Assembly (NCBI RefSeq): GCF_002812125.1
Contig: NZ_NPDQ01000006.1
Span: 62,001-126,000, forward strand
Direction of reading: 5' to 3'
Length of the DNA stretch: 64,000 nucleotides
Origin: Leptospira brenneri
GTDB taxonomy: Bacteria > Spirochaetota > Leptospiria > Leptospirales > Leptospiraceae
This document shows, piece by piece, positions 1 to 10,083 of this stretch (position 1 is the first letter of the stretch; each line of letters begins with the position of its first letter). The position numbers and the translations under genes are program-made. The notes beneath the pieces are model-generated. The model was not told the DNA's origin and searched no databases. It worked only from the letters and a program-made list of their open reading frames with translations.

Positions 1-2352
1 AAAAAGGGTTTTCCCGGGTTCGCTTTCCACATGGATGTTTCCATTGTGGTTTTCGATGATCTTTTGGACGATGGAAAGGCCAAGTCCCGTACCCATTCCG
101 AGTTCCTTGGTGGTGAAAAAAGGTTCAAAGATACGAGGAAGGATTTCTTCCGGAATGCCTTTGCCATTGTCTTCAATTAGGACCAAAGCTTCCGTTTGTT
201 CGTCTTTTAGTAGAATTCGGATTTTCCCCCCTTCCTTCGGGCAGGCTTGGATGGAGTTGTAGATCAGGTTTGTCCAAACTTGAACCAGTTCATCGGCGTG
301 TCCGAGAATCACTGGGTCTCCCTCCACCTTCCAATCAATTTCGATGTTTTGTTTCCAACTTGTGGAATACATAGAAAGAACTGAATCGATTCCCTCTTTG
401 AGAGAGAGGAGTTTTTGAGATTCTTTGGGTCCAGAATAGGAATGGTGTTTGAGTGCAAAAACAATTTTAGAAGCTCTTTCAACAGCGGTTTCAATAATCC
501 CCAAATGGAATCCAATCACAAATTCATTTAGTTGCGATTGGAAAGTGAGTTTTCCTTCTTCCGTATCAAATAGTTGTTGGTATTCTTCTGGAACCACTTC
601 CATCTTAAAATCAAAACAAGTATCAGCAAGGGAGATTGGATCGGGAATGGATTTGGATTTAAAAAATGCGATAAGTTCCTTTTTTCTTTTGAATCTTGAG
701 GTAACTTCTGAACGTTTTTGGTCTTTAAACTCTGCAATGAATTTTTCTGCTAAAAGATCGTTGGCTGATTTGTTTTGATTGGTTCCAAAACTTTGCCCGT
801 CTTTGATAAATTGAACACTCCCTTTAATGGCTGCTAGTGGGTTGTTGATCTCATGTGCTACGCTCGCGGCAATTTTGCCAAGAGTGGACATTCTTTCTGC
901 TTGTAAGAGTTGTTCTTGGGTTTCTCTTAATTCTAAAATGGTTTGGTTTAGGGAAAGAGTTCGTTCTTCGATTTTTTGTTCTAATTGGAGTCTTGCATCC
1001 CGAACGATGGATATCATTTCATTGAAGCTATTGGATAACTCACCGATTTCATCTCTACTCGAAACTTTTACGGTAACAAATAGATCCCCCGCTTGCATTT
1101 TTCTGATTCCTGCAAGTAATCTTGTCAAAGGATAAACAATACTCGTTTTATGTAAAACCGGGTATAACATAAAGATGGTAAATAAGGAGAATAAAAGAGT
1201 AACGATTAGCCAAACTACTGTTTGATGGACTGTGTTTCTATATTCAATATAAGGGATTGCAATGAAAAAGTGATGGTTTTTAGCATGGAAGTCGGATGTC
1301 CAATAAATTCCATTTGGATCGGAGGAAAAAGATTCCAGTTTAAAGGATTCAAAGGTTGCTGGTCTATCTTGAAACTTCTTTATGATTTTTGCTGTATGGT
1401 CGGTTTTATTAATTCGAAAATTCTGGTTTTGAATATCAATGACTAGTTCCGTAAGATAAACAAAGGGATAAGTTGAACCTAACTCTAGTTGCGTTTTGAT
1501 ACTATGTTTTTCCCTGCTCATCTCATTTTGAAAGTCTGCGCGAAATCGGTTAAAAAGAAAATTGGCTACAATCGAAAGTATTAAATATAAGACCGTTAAG
1601 TTAAAGGTCATGATTTTGAATCCAACCGTTGACGGAATTGTTTCTTGGTTGAGCGAAACCAGAACAAGAATTGTCATGATAATGACTGTTAGGTTGGTAA
1701 GTAAAAATAAAAAGGTAGGTTTACTAAAATAATTTAGGTCAACTAAAATGTCTGCAAAGGCCAAGGATATAATTCCTAAAATGGCTAAAAGAAATCCCCC
1801 CGTATTCCTTTTTTTGGATCCTTGGAATTTGAAAAATTTTACAGTCAGCGCAAGGATGGTATGCCCAAGGATGAGACACAAAACACCAGCAATCGAGAGA
1901 ATTGAAAGTTGGACGATATGGGAAGAGGAGTGTTGGTTGGGAACATAGAATTCCATTTTGGGATCAAACTGGATTTCTCGGAAAAAGAAACCGGTCCCAT
2001 TGGCAAGGATGGCCAAGGTAGCAAGGAGAATGTGGATCCGAAGGCTCCACGCTTTCCAACGGGGAAATCCATTTTCCTGAAACCCAAAGGCTAAGTGAGA
2101 AGTGGAAACACCCATAATCAAGATGGCAGGGTTTTTTAAAAAAACGAAAACATAAGCAGTCCAGGGGGCAACGAAAGAATTACAAATCGACCAAGCAACG
2201 GACCAGATAAAAAGGCAGGCTAGGGGGATGAGGAGACCACGAAAGGTAGGAGTTAGATCTTCCTTTCGAGACATAAAGTACGCAAAAGCAATCCCGCTCA
2301 CCAAACAGAGGCCAAAATAGAAAAAACTATAAAGATTCAGTAAGGGAGCCAA
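1..2352 (-). CDS. Membrane sensor histidine kinase (3' end cut by window edge)
   Basis: The reverse strand is open for 784 codons down to base 1 and has no stop before the window edge. The N-terminal third is very hydrophobic, with several membrane segments (about residues 5-250). A periplasmic or loop region of about 130 residues and a further membrane segment follow. Next come a HAMP-like linker ([20 protein letters not shown]), a coiled coil and a HisKA core with the H-box [13 protein letters not shown]. The ATPase boxes are readable: N-box (NSIQA), D-box (EDNGKGIP), F-box (IFEPFFTTK) and G-box ([10 protein letters not shown]). The HisKA domain carries an extra insert of about 60 residues before the N-box. 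There is no in-frame ATG; I chose TTG at 2352, just before the first membrane segment, and TTG at 2388 is an alternative. It would phosphorylate an unseen response regulator. Its signal is unknown. Confidence 0.85.
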   Translation of the reverse strand, partial: MAPLLNLYSFFYFGLCLVSGIAFAYFMSRKEDLTPTFRGLLIPLACLFIWSVAWSICNSFVAPWTAYVFVFLKNPAILIMGVSTSHLAFGFQENGFPRWKAWSLRIHILLATLAILANGTGFFFREIQFDPKMEFYVPNQHSSSHIVQLSILSIAGVLCLILGHTILALTVKFFKFQGSKKRNTGGFLLAILGIISLAFADILVDLNYFSKPTFLFLLTNLTVIIMTILVLVSLNQETIPSTVGFKIMTFNLTVLYLILSIVANFLFNRFRADFQNEMSREKHSIKTQLELGSTYPFVYLTELVIDIQNQNFRINKTDHTAKIIKKFQDRPATFESFKLESFSSDPNGIYWTSDFHAKNHHFFIAIPYIEYRNTVHQTVVWLIVTLLFSLFTIFMLYPVLHKTSIVYPLTRLLAGIRKMQAGDLFVTVKVSSRDEIGELSNSFNEMISIVRDARLQLEQKIEERTLSLNQTILELRETQEQLLQAERMSTLGKIAASVAHEINNPLAAIKGSVQFIKDGQSFGTNQNKSANDLLAEKFIAEFKDQKRSEVTSRFKRKKELIAFFKSKSIPDPISLADTCFDFKMEVVPEEYQQLFDTEEGKLTFQSQLNEFVIGFHLGIIETAVERASKIVFALKHHSYSGPKESQKLLSLKEGIDSVLSMYSTSWKQNIEIDWKVEGDPVILGHADELVQVWTNLIYNSIQACPKEGGKIRILLKDEQTEALVLIEDNGKGIPEEILPRIFEPFFTTKELGMGTGLGLSIVQKIIENHNGNIHVESEPGKTLF

Positions 2353-2415
2353 GCAATCCAGGTATCCACGAGGTTTGACTTTAGGCAAGCATTTCGCGGT
2401 TCCGAGGGATTTTCT

Positions 2416-2432
2416 TTGGTGCGACGCACAAA
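2416..2432. promoter_or_regulatory. Palindromic operator candidate 1
   Basis: GTGCGACGCAC at 2419-2429 is an 11-bp palindrome inside the gap between the divergent histidine kinase and transglycosylase genes. Its core matches a second palindrome centred 58 bp away. This is seen directly; that it is a protein-binding site is an inference. Confidence 0.4.
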
Positions 2433-2473
2433 ATTAGGCTTGTCGAGAGAATCGCTCGCGAAACCATGGCCTT

Positions 2474-2490
2474 ATTGTGCGATGCACAAT
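2474..2490. promoter_or_regulatory. Palindromic operator candidate 2
   Basis: ATTGTGC-GAT-GCACAAT is a 17-bp inverted repeat with perfect 7-bp arms, lying 24 bp before the transglycosylase start. It shares the GTGCGAYGCAC core with the site at 2419-2429. It is a candidate dimeric-repressor or activator site acting on both divergent genes. The cognate regulator is not identifiable from the window. Confidence 0.45.
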
Positions 2491-2514
2491 TGAAAATCGG
2501 AACCAGAGGATCAA

Positions 2515-3171
2515 ATGCGAAAAATAAAACCACTCACCCGAATCTTAGGAACAAGCTTTCTTGTCCTTGTTTTCCTTTTGGAGTCTTACGGGAAAATCAG
2601 TTCTGCCGGGAATACGGTCAGAAACGAATCTTCCAAAAGGAAATTAGAAGTTTATATCGCCAAATTCAGGCCGAACCTCTCTTCCCAGGAAAGATTGGAA
2701 CTTGTTTCCGCTATGGAAAGAGCCTCACTCAACCTTCGATTGCCTACTGGAAATAAGCAGGAACGTTATGATAAACTGGGATTTCTTGTTGGTCTCATCC
2801 ATACGGAATCTCAGTTTCACAAAAAAGCAAAGTCCCATAAAGGGTCACTTGGTCTGATGCAAGTGATGCCAGCGACAGCCAAATGGTTTGCTGCAAGAGA
2901 AGGAATTCCTTACCATTCGGAAAAAGATTTATATGATCCAGAAACCAATTTACAAATCGGAGTTTTGTATCTGAACTATTTGATCGAACGAACTGATTCT
3001 GTAGAGGCTGCTTTATTATCTTATAATGCAGGACTTGGTGGTTATAAACGATTTGGAGGCATTCCAGAGTATTCAAAATCTATTTTTAGATACTATGAAG
3101 ATTGGAAATCAATGCCAGTTCCAACACAAGGTTTGATTTCTGAATCTGTCGCGAGTCTTCTTTCTATTTAA
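2515..3171 (+). CDS. Lytic transglycosylase (SLT domain)
   Basis: A 218-residue exported protein. Residues 8-25 form a hydrophobic signal segment. From about residue 88 the Slt70-type catalytic domain is plain: GLIHTESQF carries the catalytic glutamate (E98), followed by S-KGSLGLMQVMPATA and the late SYNAGLGG motif. The enzyme cleaves the MurNAc-GlcNAc bond of peptidoglycan in the periplasm, forming 1,6-anhydro ends. Its length suits a single-domain SLT protein with no LysM or other wall-binding module. An AGAGGA ribosome-binding site precedes the ATG. It diverges from the histidine kinase across the two palindromes, so the pair may be co-regulated. Which wall process it serves (growth, recycling or appendage assembly) cannot be told. 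Confidence 0.88.
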   Translation: MRKIKPLTRILGTSFLVLVFLLESYGKISSAGNTVRNESSKRKLEVYIAKFRPNLSSQERLELVSAMERASLNLRLPTGNKQERYDKLGFLVGLIHTESQFHKKAKSHKGSLGLMQVMPATAKWFAAREGIPYHSEKDLYDPETNLQIGVLYLNYLIERTDSVEAALLSYNAGLGGYKRFGGIPEYSKSIFRYYEDWKSMPVPTQGLISESVASLLSI

Positions 3172-3241
3172 ATTTTACTTTACATAGTTTTAAAACCGAC
3201 AAGGCTCTTATCCGTTTTATAAACAAAAAGGATGGGAGCGT

Positions 3242-4444
3242 ATGGATTTAATTCGTAGATACGGTGTGTATCTAGCAGCTGTTATATTGGTCGTTATTGG
3301 CCTTATCTTCTATATTTCCAAGGATAATAACGGTTCTGACCAAGATGCTAGCGAAAAGGCCAGACAAGAGCGGATGGCAAGTAGCTCTGATCCAACGCAA
3401 GGTGAAGATGGTTCAGTAAGTGGTTCTGATGGATCTGGTGGGATCCCAGATGATGGGGCCACTCCTGAATATATTTTAGAAAAATATTTAGAATGGTCTG
3501 AATACCCTCCGTTTTCTAGGCCTATGTCAATTTTAAATCATGACTTAGCCTTTCCTTTCATTATCGAAACTTCTCCCGATTATTCCATTGATCCAAAAAC
3601 GAACGAACCTACTGGTTACGTATGTTTATTCCAACCCAAAACTTGGGCTGTGATTGGAAACAAAGACATGATGTATGTAACTTTAGAATGTCGTGACAAA
3701 GCAAGAAATCGAGTGAAGGTTTCTATTGATTCACACCAAGTGTTTAAAGAATGGGAAGGACAAAGGTATGGAGTTGTCAGCGCTTCTGTAAATGATAATG
3801 GAACTGATGGGGATCAAACGAGAGGAGATAATATTTTTACTTTTTCTTGGAAACCGCAAAAACCAGATTGGGGACAAATGTCTCTTGTGGCAGAAATCAC
3901 TTACGGACCTGAGAACCTTAAAACCACTCTTACTTCTAGTTTCTTTTCTAGTCCCTCCATCCCCGCTGAATTTAATGGAGTGTTTTCCGATTCTCTACAA
4001 GATGGATCACTCATTGTAAGGGCAGTGGTTAATGTTTATAAAAAAGGAAAATATCATTTAGAGGCCAATTTAAAGGATGAAAAGAATGGGGAATACATCG
4101 CCTATGCTGTGTATGACGGTGATTTAGTATCTGGTTCCAATGAAGTTGAATTTACTTTTTTTGGAAAAATCCTTCGGGATAAAGATTTGGATGGTCCCTA
4201 TTTAGCTACTTCCTTTCGTGGACATCGTGTGAATTTGCCTATTGACCCTGAATGGTTCAACCAAGGTGCAGAAGGGCTTCGCAAAATCCAAGCTGCAAAA
4301 ACAACGGAACCGGATCGCGAACTAGTCATCCCTTATAAGGAAGAATATAAAACAAAATATTATAAAGTGGAATCCTTCTCGAATGCTGCTTGGGATTCAG
4401 CTGACAAACAAAATCGCATTCGTCAAATTAAATCAATACAGTAA
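3242..4444 (+). CDS. Membrane-anchored protein with a beta-sandwich-like domain, function unknown
   Basis: A 400-residue protein preceded by a GGGAG ribosome-binding site. Residues 8-26 form one transmembrane segment. A linker rich in Ser, Gly and Asp follows (about 30-75), so the rest should lie outside the inner membrane. A stretch near residue 183 (DNGTDGDQTRGDNIFTF) resembles the Asp/Gly-rich turn of choice-of-anchor X and related extracellular beta-sandwich domains. I see no catalytic motif. It ends 3 bp before the penicillin-acylase-like gene, so the two are very likely co-transcribed and both products would act in the periplasm or envelope. The domain assignment is tentative and no specific function is proposed. 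Confidence 0.7.
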   Translation: MDLIRRYGVYLAAVILVVIGLIFYISKDNNGSDQDASEKARQERMASSSDPTQGEDGSVSGSDGSGGIPDDGATPEYILEKYLEWSEYPPFSRPMSILNHDLAFPFIIETSPDYSIDPKTNEPTGYVCLFQPKTWAVIGNKDMMYVTLECRDKARNRVKVSIDSHQVFKEWEGQRYGVVSASVNDNGTDGDQTRGDNIFTFSWKPQKPDWGQMSLVAEITYGPENLKTTLTSSFFSSPSIPAEFNGVFSDSLQDGSLIVRAVVNVYKKGKYHLEANLKDEKNGEYIAYAVYDGDLVSGSNEVEFTFFGKILRDKDLDGPYLATSFRGHRVNLPIDPEWFNQGAEGLRKIQAAKTTEPDRELVIPYKEEYKTKYYKVESFSNAAWDSADKQNRIRQIKSIQ

Positions 4445-4447
4445 ACT

Positions 4448-6934
4448 ATGTTAGAAAAAACTAAATCATTCATCAGAAAGAGACCTTTTCTTAGTCTCTT
4501 TCTTCTTTTCATTCTTACCCTTCCGATTTCCTTACATTTTTTGTTTTGGGGTCTTGTTGCTTTCAAAGCTCCGAATTACCAAGGAGAAATTGTTTCTGAG
4601 AAACTCACATCCAAGGCAACTGTGATTAGAGACGGAGCGGGAATTCCTCATATAGTGGCTGGGGATGCTAAGTCCGCCTATTTTGCGCTAGGTTATACAA
4701 TGGCACAAGATCGGATTTTTCAGATGGAGTTACAAAGAAGAATCGGAAAAGGAGAACTTACAGAAATTTTTGGGGACAAACTCATCACCACAGACCAGTT
4801 TCTAAAATCACTTCTTTTGAAAAAAACAGCAGAAGAATATGTGAACCAAAAAAGTCATATCTACCCAGAAGCTTGGGACCAACTAGACTGGTTTTTAGAT
4901 GGTGTGAATCATTTTCTTGCCGAAGACAATTTACCAATTGAATATACGATTCTTGGAATCAAACCAAAACCCTTTGATCGAGTGGATGCTATATCCTTTC
5001 TTTTTTATATGGGTTTTTCTTTTGCAGAAGGAATTAAATCGGATAGCCTTTATAGTATCATGGAATCGGAGTTAAAGGGCCGTTCTGCAAGTGAACTTTT
5101 CCCAAGATATGATTTTGAAAAGAATGCTACCATTTTGGAAACACAACCTGGAATTCCAAAATTAGCAAAAACAAATGATTCCCCAATTCAAAACCAAAAA
5201 TGGGAAACTCAAAACAAAATCACTAGGTCTGATGTAGGCAGTCTAAAAAAACTTCTTTCCGCGGTCGATCATCTGCAGTTACCGATTGAGCCATTGGAAG
5301 GAAGTAATTCTTGGTTAGTGGGTCCAAGTCGATCCGAAAGTGGTGGGGCAGTCCTTGCTAATGATCCTCATATAGCTCTTTCCAATCCCGGAGCTTGGTA
5401 TGAGGCTTATATTGAATATCCCGGGTATGAAAACTATGGCTATTTTCTTTCCATCATTCCTTTTCCCCTCATTGCACATAACAGAGACAAGGCATGGGGA
5501 CTTACCATGTTGGAACAAGATGATGTAAACTTGTATTTAGAAACCATCGAAGGTGGAAAATTTAAAAACGGAAACGTTTGGAAAGATCTGACTTATTACC
5601 GTGACCCTATCCGTAAAAAAGATGGAACAGAAATTCCTTTTGAAGTCGGAATTACAAACCACGGTCCGCTCATCACAGAACATATCAAAGGTTACAAAGG
5701 TAGACCCGTTAGTTTGTACTGGACTCATCACCATTTAGAAAACCCACTTCTCGATGTGCTTTTCCAAATGGGAAAATCTAAATCTTATACCGAGTTAGAT
5801 TCCGCTTCTTCTATGATTGGTGCCCCTGGACTTAATTTCAGTTATGCGGATAAAAATGGAAACATTGCTTACTATGCGGTGGGAAGATTCCCGATTCTAA
5901 AGTCTGGGAACTCACGAAAAATTCTGGAAGGTTCTACGGGGGAAAATGAGGTAATTGGATATGTTCCCGCAAAAAACAATCCAAAGATCATCAACCCTAA
6001 AAATGGAATCATTGTGACCGCAAATAACCAAGTCACTGACAAACCACTTCCCGGACTTGGTAAACCAGATGGAAATTGGCAACCACCAGATCGTTTTCAA
6101 AGGTTAGTTGGAATTTTGGAGACGAAAGAGAAGTGGAGTTTAGAAGAACTTGCCTCCATCCAAAATGATACAGTTTCCTCTTTTGCACCAGAGTATTTGG
6201 ATCTTGTTTTGTCTTCTGTAAAAGATGCAAAAACTCCAAATGGAAAAAAAGTATTAGGAATCTTAAAACATTGGAACTTCGAACATTTTCCTGAATCCCA
6301 GGGAGCTGCTGTTTACGATGTATTCTTTTATATCACTCTTCGAGAGTTGTTAATTGATGAAATGGGTTCCGCCAACTTTGAGTTATATGGTGATATGGCT
6401 GAATATTGGAATGCCTACCGTCGTTTTGTGCGAAATCCAGAGTCTCCTTATTGGGATGATTTACGTACGGAAGGAATTTTGGAAACAAGGGAAGATATTT
6501 TGAAAAGGTCAATTGAAGAGACGGGGAAATATTTAGAGGCAAAACTTTCTGCTTCTCCAAGCCTTTGGACCTGGAAAAATTTATATAAAATCAAACACCC
6601 TCATCCTTTGGGAGTGTTACCCCTTATCGGCGGAATTTTTGACATAGGACCGCTTCCCGCTGCTGGTGGGACAGAGGTGGTGAATAACCTGAAATACAAA
6701 CTCATGAAAGAAGATTGGACTGCATTTGCTGGCCCATCCAAAAGGAGAGTGATTGATTACGGTCGATTCGAAGAATCTGTAACGCAGCTTCCCATTGGAA
6801 ACAGTGGAAACCTCGCCAGTCCCTTCTATGGAAATTTAGTAGATGACTATATCAATGGAATTCATAGAAAAATTCTATATTCGAAGGAACAAGTGGGTGA
6901 AGGTAAGTTCCGTTTGGAATTTAGACCTCGCTAA
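4448..6934 (+). CDS. Penicillin acylase family Ntn hydrolase (S45)
   Basis: An 828-residue protein with an N-terminal membrane/signal segment (about residues 13-38). The family layout is clear: an alpha-chain region with IRDGAGIPHI and GYTMAQDRIFQMELQRR, a spacer, then EGSNSWLVGP, where Ser286 should become the N-terminal nucleophile of the beta chain after self-cleavage. Later family marks include ANDPHI, NHGP and ITANNQ-like segments. Length suits penicillin, acyl-homoserine-lactone and aculeacin acylases. The substrate is an amide such as an N-acyl amino acid, lactone or peptide, but which one cannot be read from the sequence. The short 3-bp gap to the upstream anchored protein implies one operon, and a GC-rich hairpin just after the stop would end it. 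Confidence 0.88.
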   Translation: MLEKTKSFIRKRPFLSLFLLFILTLPISLHFLFWGLVAFKAPNYQGEIVSEKLTSKATVIRDGAGIPHIVAGDAKSAYFALGYTMAQDRIFQMELQRRIGKGELTEIFGDKLITTDQFLKSLLLKKTAEEYVNQKSHIYPEAWDQLDWFLDGVNHFLAEDNLPIEYTILGIKPKPFDRVDAISFLFYMGFSFAEGIKSDSLYSIMESELKGRSASELFPRYDFEKNATILETQPGIPKLAKTNDSPIQNQKWETQNKITRSDVGSLKKLLSAVDHLQLPIEPLEGSNSWLVGPSRSESGGAVLANDPHIALSNPGAWYEAYIEYPGYENYGYFLSIIPFPLIAHNRDKAWGLTMLEQDDVNLYLETIEGGKFKNGNVWKDLTYYRDPIRKKDGTEIPFEVGITNHGPLITEHIKGYKGRPVSLYWTHHHLENPLLDVLFQMGKSKSYTELDSASSMIGAPGLNFSYADKNGNIAYYAVGRFPILKSGNSRKILEGSTGENEVIGYVPAKNNPKIINPKNGIIVTANNQVTDKPLPGLGKPDGNWQPPDRFQRLVGILETKEKWSLEELASIQNDTVSSFAPEYLDLVLSSVKDAKTPNGKKVLGILKHWNFEHFPESQGAAVYDVFFYITLRELLIDEMGSANFELYGDMAEYWNAYRRFVRNPESPYWDDLRTEGILETREDILKRSIEETGKYLEAKLSASPSLWTWKNLYKIKHPHPLGVLPLIGGIFDIGPLPAAGGTEVVNNLKYKLMKEDWTAFAGPSKRRVIDYGRFEESVTQLPIGNSGNLASPFYGNLVDDYINGIHRKILYSKEQVGEGKFRLEFRPR

Positions 6935-6946
6935 ACTCAGCATTTT

Positions 6947-6978
6947 CCCCACCGTTTTCGGTGGGGATTCTCGTTTTT
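6947..6978 (+). terminator. Rho-independent terminator
   Basis: CCCCACC at 6947-6953 pairs perfectly with GGTGGGG at 6960-6966 across a 6-nt loop and is followed by a T-rich stretch. It lies 12 bp after the acylase stop codon and should end the two-gene operon. Confidence 0.85.
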
Positions 6979-7018
6979 CTACTCTTAAAGATTTCCTTTT
7001 GGTCGATCCTTACAGTAG

Positions 7019-8182
7019 ATGTTCCGTTTTTTCCTAGTCAGCATCTCCCTTGTAACGACGATTTTTGCTCAATCTTCTTCTGACAGGTTGGCTTTCGCTT
7101 TTCGGAGCCAGGCTTCTCTTGACCCCTTACGTATGATTGTAGTGGGTGAGGTTGTTGGGATTGAAAAAGCGAGTTATTATGAAGTGGATACACTTTCCCA
7201 AGAGTTGGAAGTGGACACAAGGCCAGATACAGTGACTATCAAAGTCGCCGACCCAAAAGGGATCCGCGTAGGCCAAACTTTGTATCTTTTGGAAAAGAAC
7301 CAAGACCACAAAACATTTCGTGATGGAAACATTGTGGGAATGATTACGGTAAAATCCGTTTACCAAACTACTTTTTTTGGATGGCAGGTTCGTGGGGAAG
7401 GATACCTGCGTTTGATTGAAGACCGCCCTGTAACAGCTGCAAGACTACTTGATACAACGAAATACGATGAAGCTTTTATGGCAAAAAAGAAAGGGGACCA
7501 TTTTTTTGCCAAAGGACAAATGGACGAAGCCCTCAGAATGTACAAACATTCTGTTTCTCTTGACCAAGGATCACCTGATTCACATTATGCGCTTGGAAAA
7601 GCTCATTGGAAAGATGGAGAAGGTTACGTATCCACTGCCTTTGAATATTCTATGGCTTGGAAAAATCGGGAAAGATTTTCTAATCCCCAAGAGAGATTAT
7701 TATTCCTTGTTGATTATTTACGATTTTTAACTTTTTATTTCAAAGTAGAAGGTAAAGAAAATAAAAAACAATTAGATCTAATGCCACAAGTGGCAAAAGA
7801 AGCTCGCAATTTGTATCCAAAAAACTATGAAGTTTGGTTGTATAGTTTTGAAACCTCTTTCCTGAATTTACTCCATTCAAACCTAGCTGATGCGGGTGTT
7901 GATGGAAGAAAAAAAAGGGAAGAGTGGGCAGAACGTTCGGAAGAATATTTAAAAAAGGCCTATTCCCTTAGAAAATCTGATTATTATCTTCACAAACTTG
8001 CTTGTGAGTTCTACAATCTAAAATGGAAAGAAATGCGCGGTTCTACAAAAGAAACAGAATATAGGGATAAACTTGTGGAACACGGAAAGTTGTTACGCCT
8101 TTATTATACGGGGGAAACAACTTTATCAGAAGACCTACTCAACGCGATTCGGCTTGCGGAAAAACAATCTGGATCATTCTGA
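7019..8182 (+). CDS. Exported TPR-repeat protein, function unknown
   Basis: A 387-residue protein with an N-terminal signal peptide (about residues 1-19, ending near FAQSS). The first half after it is beta-rich (EVVGIEKA, TVTIKVADPKGIRVGQTLY), like a small barrel or SH3-like fold. From about residue 155 tetratricopeptide-type helices begin (KKGDHFFAKGQMDEALRMYK, then DSHYALGKAHWKDG) and continue to the C-terminus. It is probably periplasmic or surface-linked and acts in protein-protein contacts. Its stop codon lies inside the last codons of the convergent PilZ-type gene (9-bp overlap). No enzyme motif is visible and I do not recognise a named family. Confidence 0.75.
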   Translation: MFRFFLVSISLVTTIFAQSSSDRLAFAFRSQASLDPLRMIVVGEVVGIEKASYYEVDTLSQELEVDTRPDTVTIKVADPKGIRVGQTLYLLEKNQDHKTFRDGNIVGMITVKSVYQTTFFGWQVRGEGYLRLIEDRPVTAARLLDTTKYDEAFMAKKKGDHFFAKGQMDEALRMYKHSVSLDQGSPDSHYALGKAHWKDGEGYVSTAFEYSMAWKNRERFSNPQERLLFLVDYLRFLTFYFKVEGKENKKQLDLMPQVAKEARNLYPKNYEVWLYSFETSFLNLLHSNLADAGVDGRKKREEWAERSEEYLKKAYSLRKSDYYLHKLACEFYNLKWKEMRGSTKETEYRDKLVEHGKLLRLYYTGETTLSEDLLNAIRLAEKQSGSF

Positions 8183-9463
8183 GAGAATTTTCATACTCTT
8201 TTCAAAAAGATAAGATTCTAAATACAACATATCGTCTGGGGCGGAACTGAAATAGTTTACCCCTAGGTGGTAATGATCACCTCTATCCAAAAATCGAATG
8301 ATTTCTCCACGAATGATCATGGTTCGATCCTTACTTAGAGGGATAAACATTTTAATGATATTGTGACGTTTTAGGTATTGGAACAAACGTTTGTCATAGA
8401 TTTCAAAAAGAAGTCCATCGAGAGAAATATCCACAACCTTCGTTGTAGACTGCATGGTTTCGTAACTTCCATGTTGGATGGCAATTTTTGTGAACACATA
8501 ACTGATGATTTCTGCTAATTCAAAAATATAAACAGCTTGGTTATGGGAAATTGTAAATCGATCCATTGCAGTGGAATTTACTTTGATAAATCCAACAACA
8601 TCTTCATACAAACGAATGGGGGTGATGACATAGGAAACATAAAAGTCTCTCGATTCATCTTTTCTCATGGATTCAAAGAATTCTAAAGCAAATTCTTCCC
8701 CAAATTCTTTTGTCATTTCTTTGTATTCGTTAAAATAATTAAAGAGGACATCATCTCCTGGATCATTGATATAGGAAGTGATGCGGTTACAGTCAGGAAT
8801 ATAAATGGACTTACCAGTCCTTAGAATGGTTTTTTTGACAAAGTCTTCATATTCAGTTAATTTTTCATCTGGTTGGAAAAAATGAATTTTGTAGTCTTTG
8901 GAAATCCGTTCGATGGCCTCTGTTAACATCACATTGATGAGTTTACTGTCGGGTCTATCCTTTCGTACTTCTTTCATTAGGTGAGGGAACCTACTTTCTG
9001 CATAAAGGTTTTTCCCAACTTCCCTAGATCCCCCGGTCAAACTTCGAAAAAGAATGATAAAGTTCATAAACAAATCATCTACCGGGATTCGTTTGTTTGT
9101 CCTTAACTGATAGGATTGTAATTCGGTGGGAGTTTTGATAACGGTTCTTTCTTTTTGAATGTCAAGAATCACTACCTCAAATTGGTAGTTGATGTTCATC
9201 ACTTCAAAACGAACCCGAGCTCTCCTAGATCCCTGTTCCACCAAATCAGGAATCATCAGTGTGACTGTATGTGCTTCAATTTCTTCCACAGCAGCCACAA
9301 CCGTGTCTTCCTCATAAATAAATTCGAATTCTCTGTTATCGGCTTTGAGATAGTAAAAGAGGTGTTTTACAATATTGACATCAGATCCAATGATGGTTTC
9401 TTCAAATAACGATTCTAAAATCGTTATGAGTTCCTGCATCGAATCTGTTCTACCGATAGCCAT
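8174..9463 (-). CDS. Split PilZ-type protein with central insert (DUF1577-like)
   Basis: A 429-residue cytoplasmic protein. Residues 1-120 look like a YcgR-type N-terminal beta domain. The c-di-GMP-binding arginine motif RxxxR of PilZ domains is seen as R121-TNK-R125, and the partner DxSxxG motif as D345-IS-LD-G350. Usually these are about 25-30 residues apart. Here about 220 residues intervene, with features that recall a GAF-like sensor (GKSIYIPDC, VVGFIKVNS). I believe this matches the Leptospira DUF1577 family, which has PilZ-like ends, but that is from memory. A role as a c-di-GMP receptor with a built-in sensing module is an inference. It diverges from the gene at 9556. Confidence 0.7.
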   Translation of the reverse strand: MAIGRTDSMQELITILESLFEETIIGSDVNIVKHLFYYLKADNREFEFIYEEDTVVAAVEEIEAHTVTLMIPDLVEQGSRRARVRFEVMNINYQFEVVILDIQKERTVIKTPTELQSYQLRTNKRIPVDDLFMNFIILFRSLTGGSREVGKNLYAESRFPHLMKEVRKDRPDSKLINVMLTEAIERISKDYKIHFFQPDEKLTEYEDFVKKTILRTGKSIYIPDCNRITSYINDPGDDVLFNYFNEYKEMTKEFGEEFALEFFESMRKDESRDFYVSYVITPIRLYEDVVGFIKVNSTAMDRFTISHNQAVYIFELAEIISYVFTKIAIQHGSYETMQSTTKVVDISLDGLLFEIYDKRLFQYLKRHNIIKMFIPLSKDRTMIIRGEIIRFLDRGDHYHLGVNYFSSAPDDMLYLESYLFEKSMKILSE

Positions 9464-9555
9464 ACTTAAATTATCGATTTTTGGAGTGCGAAAATCGATT
9501 TTCTCTCCCGGAAAATGTGATAGGAAACGACAGAATACGCCGAAATGGGAAGTAT

Positions 9556-10083
9556 ATGGAACTCACTCTCCCCAAACAAGTTAATCCTGAACTATTGCCG
9601 ATGATCCGACAAGGACTTCTCAGTCCAGAGAAACTAGCCATTCTGACCGAGTTGTATGCGATTGTGGAGCGGTTTGCGGGTTCGCTTTATACGGATGAGG
9701 TGACTCAAAAGAAAATTTTGGAAAAAACAGGATCTATCCCTGACCTCATCACTTGGGGTGATTATTTCCAAACAGAAGTAGCATCACGTTATTTTTTAGA
9801 ATCGGAAGATTCACTCAAGAGAATTGTGGATACCATTCGTTTTGACCTAATCTCTGCCCATTTGATCTTCAGTGGAAAACCGGATCATTACAAAGATAAA
9901 ATTAGAGCAGAGGTTTTGGTAAGCAAAGGCATTGATTCCGCCCTTCCCAATCAAAATCTAGAAACACAACACCTAGAAATTCTCCTTAATTACTTCGAAA
10001 ATATGGAGATCGGGAACAAACCTTTATCTTTACAAGATAAAGCCTGGTACGAATCCTTTCAGATAGATGAAATCGCGATTTGA
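9556..10083 (+). CDS. Conserved hypothetical protein
   Basis: A 175-residue soluble, mostly helical protein with no signal peptide or membrane segment. I start it at ATG 9556, which has GGGA a few bases upstream; a longer frame from 9481 would run into the divergent promoter region and has no good ribosome-binding site. I recognise no family. The last 17 bp overlap the start of the crotonase-fold gene at 10067, so translation of the two is likely coupled and the products may act together, possibly in acyl-CoA metabolism. Confidence 0.65.
   Translation: MELTLPKQVNPELLPMIRQGLLSPEKLAILTELYAIVERFAGSLYTDEVTQKKILEKTGSIPDLITWGDYFQTEVASRYFLESEDSLKRIVDTIRFDLISAHLIFSGKPDHYKDKIRAEVLVSKGIDSALPNQNLETQHLEILLNYFENMEIGNKPLSLQDKAWYESFQIDEIAI

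Noticed and set aside
2466..2756. Open frame starting before the transglycosylase on the plus strand
   Set aside because: It overlaps the SLT gene in another frame, starts inside the palindrome region and shows no family traits.
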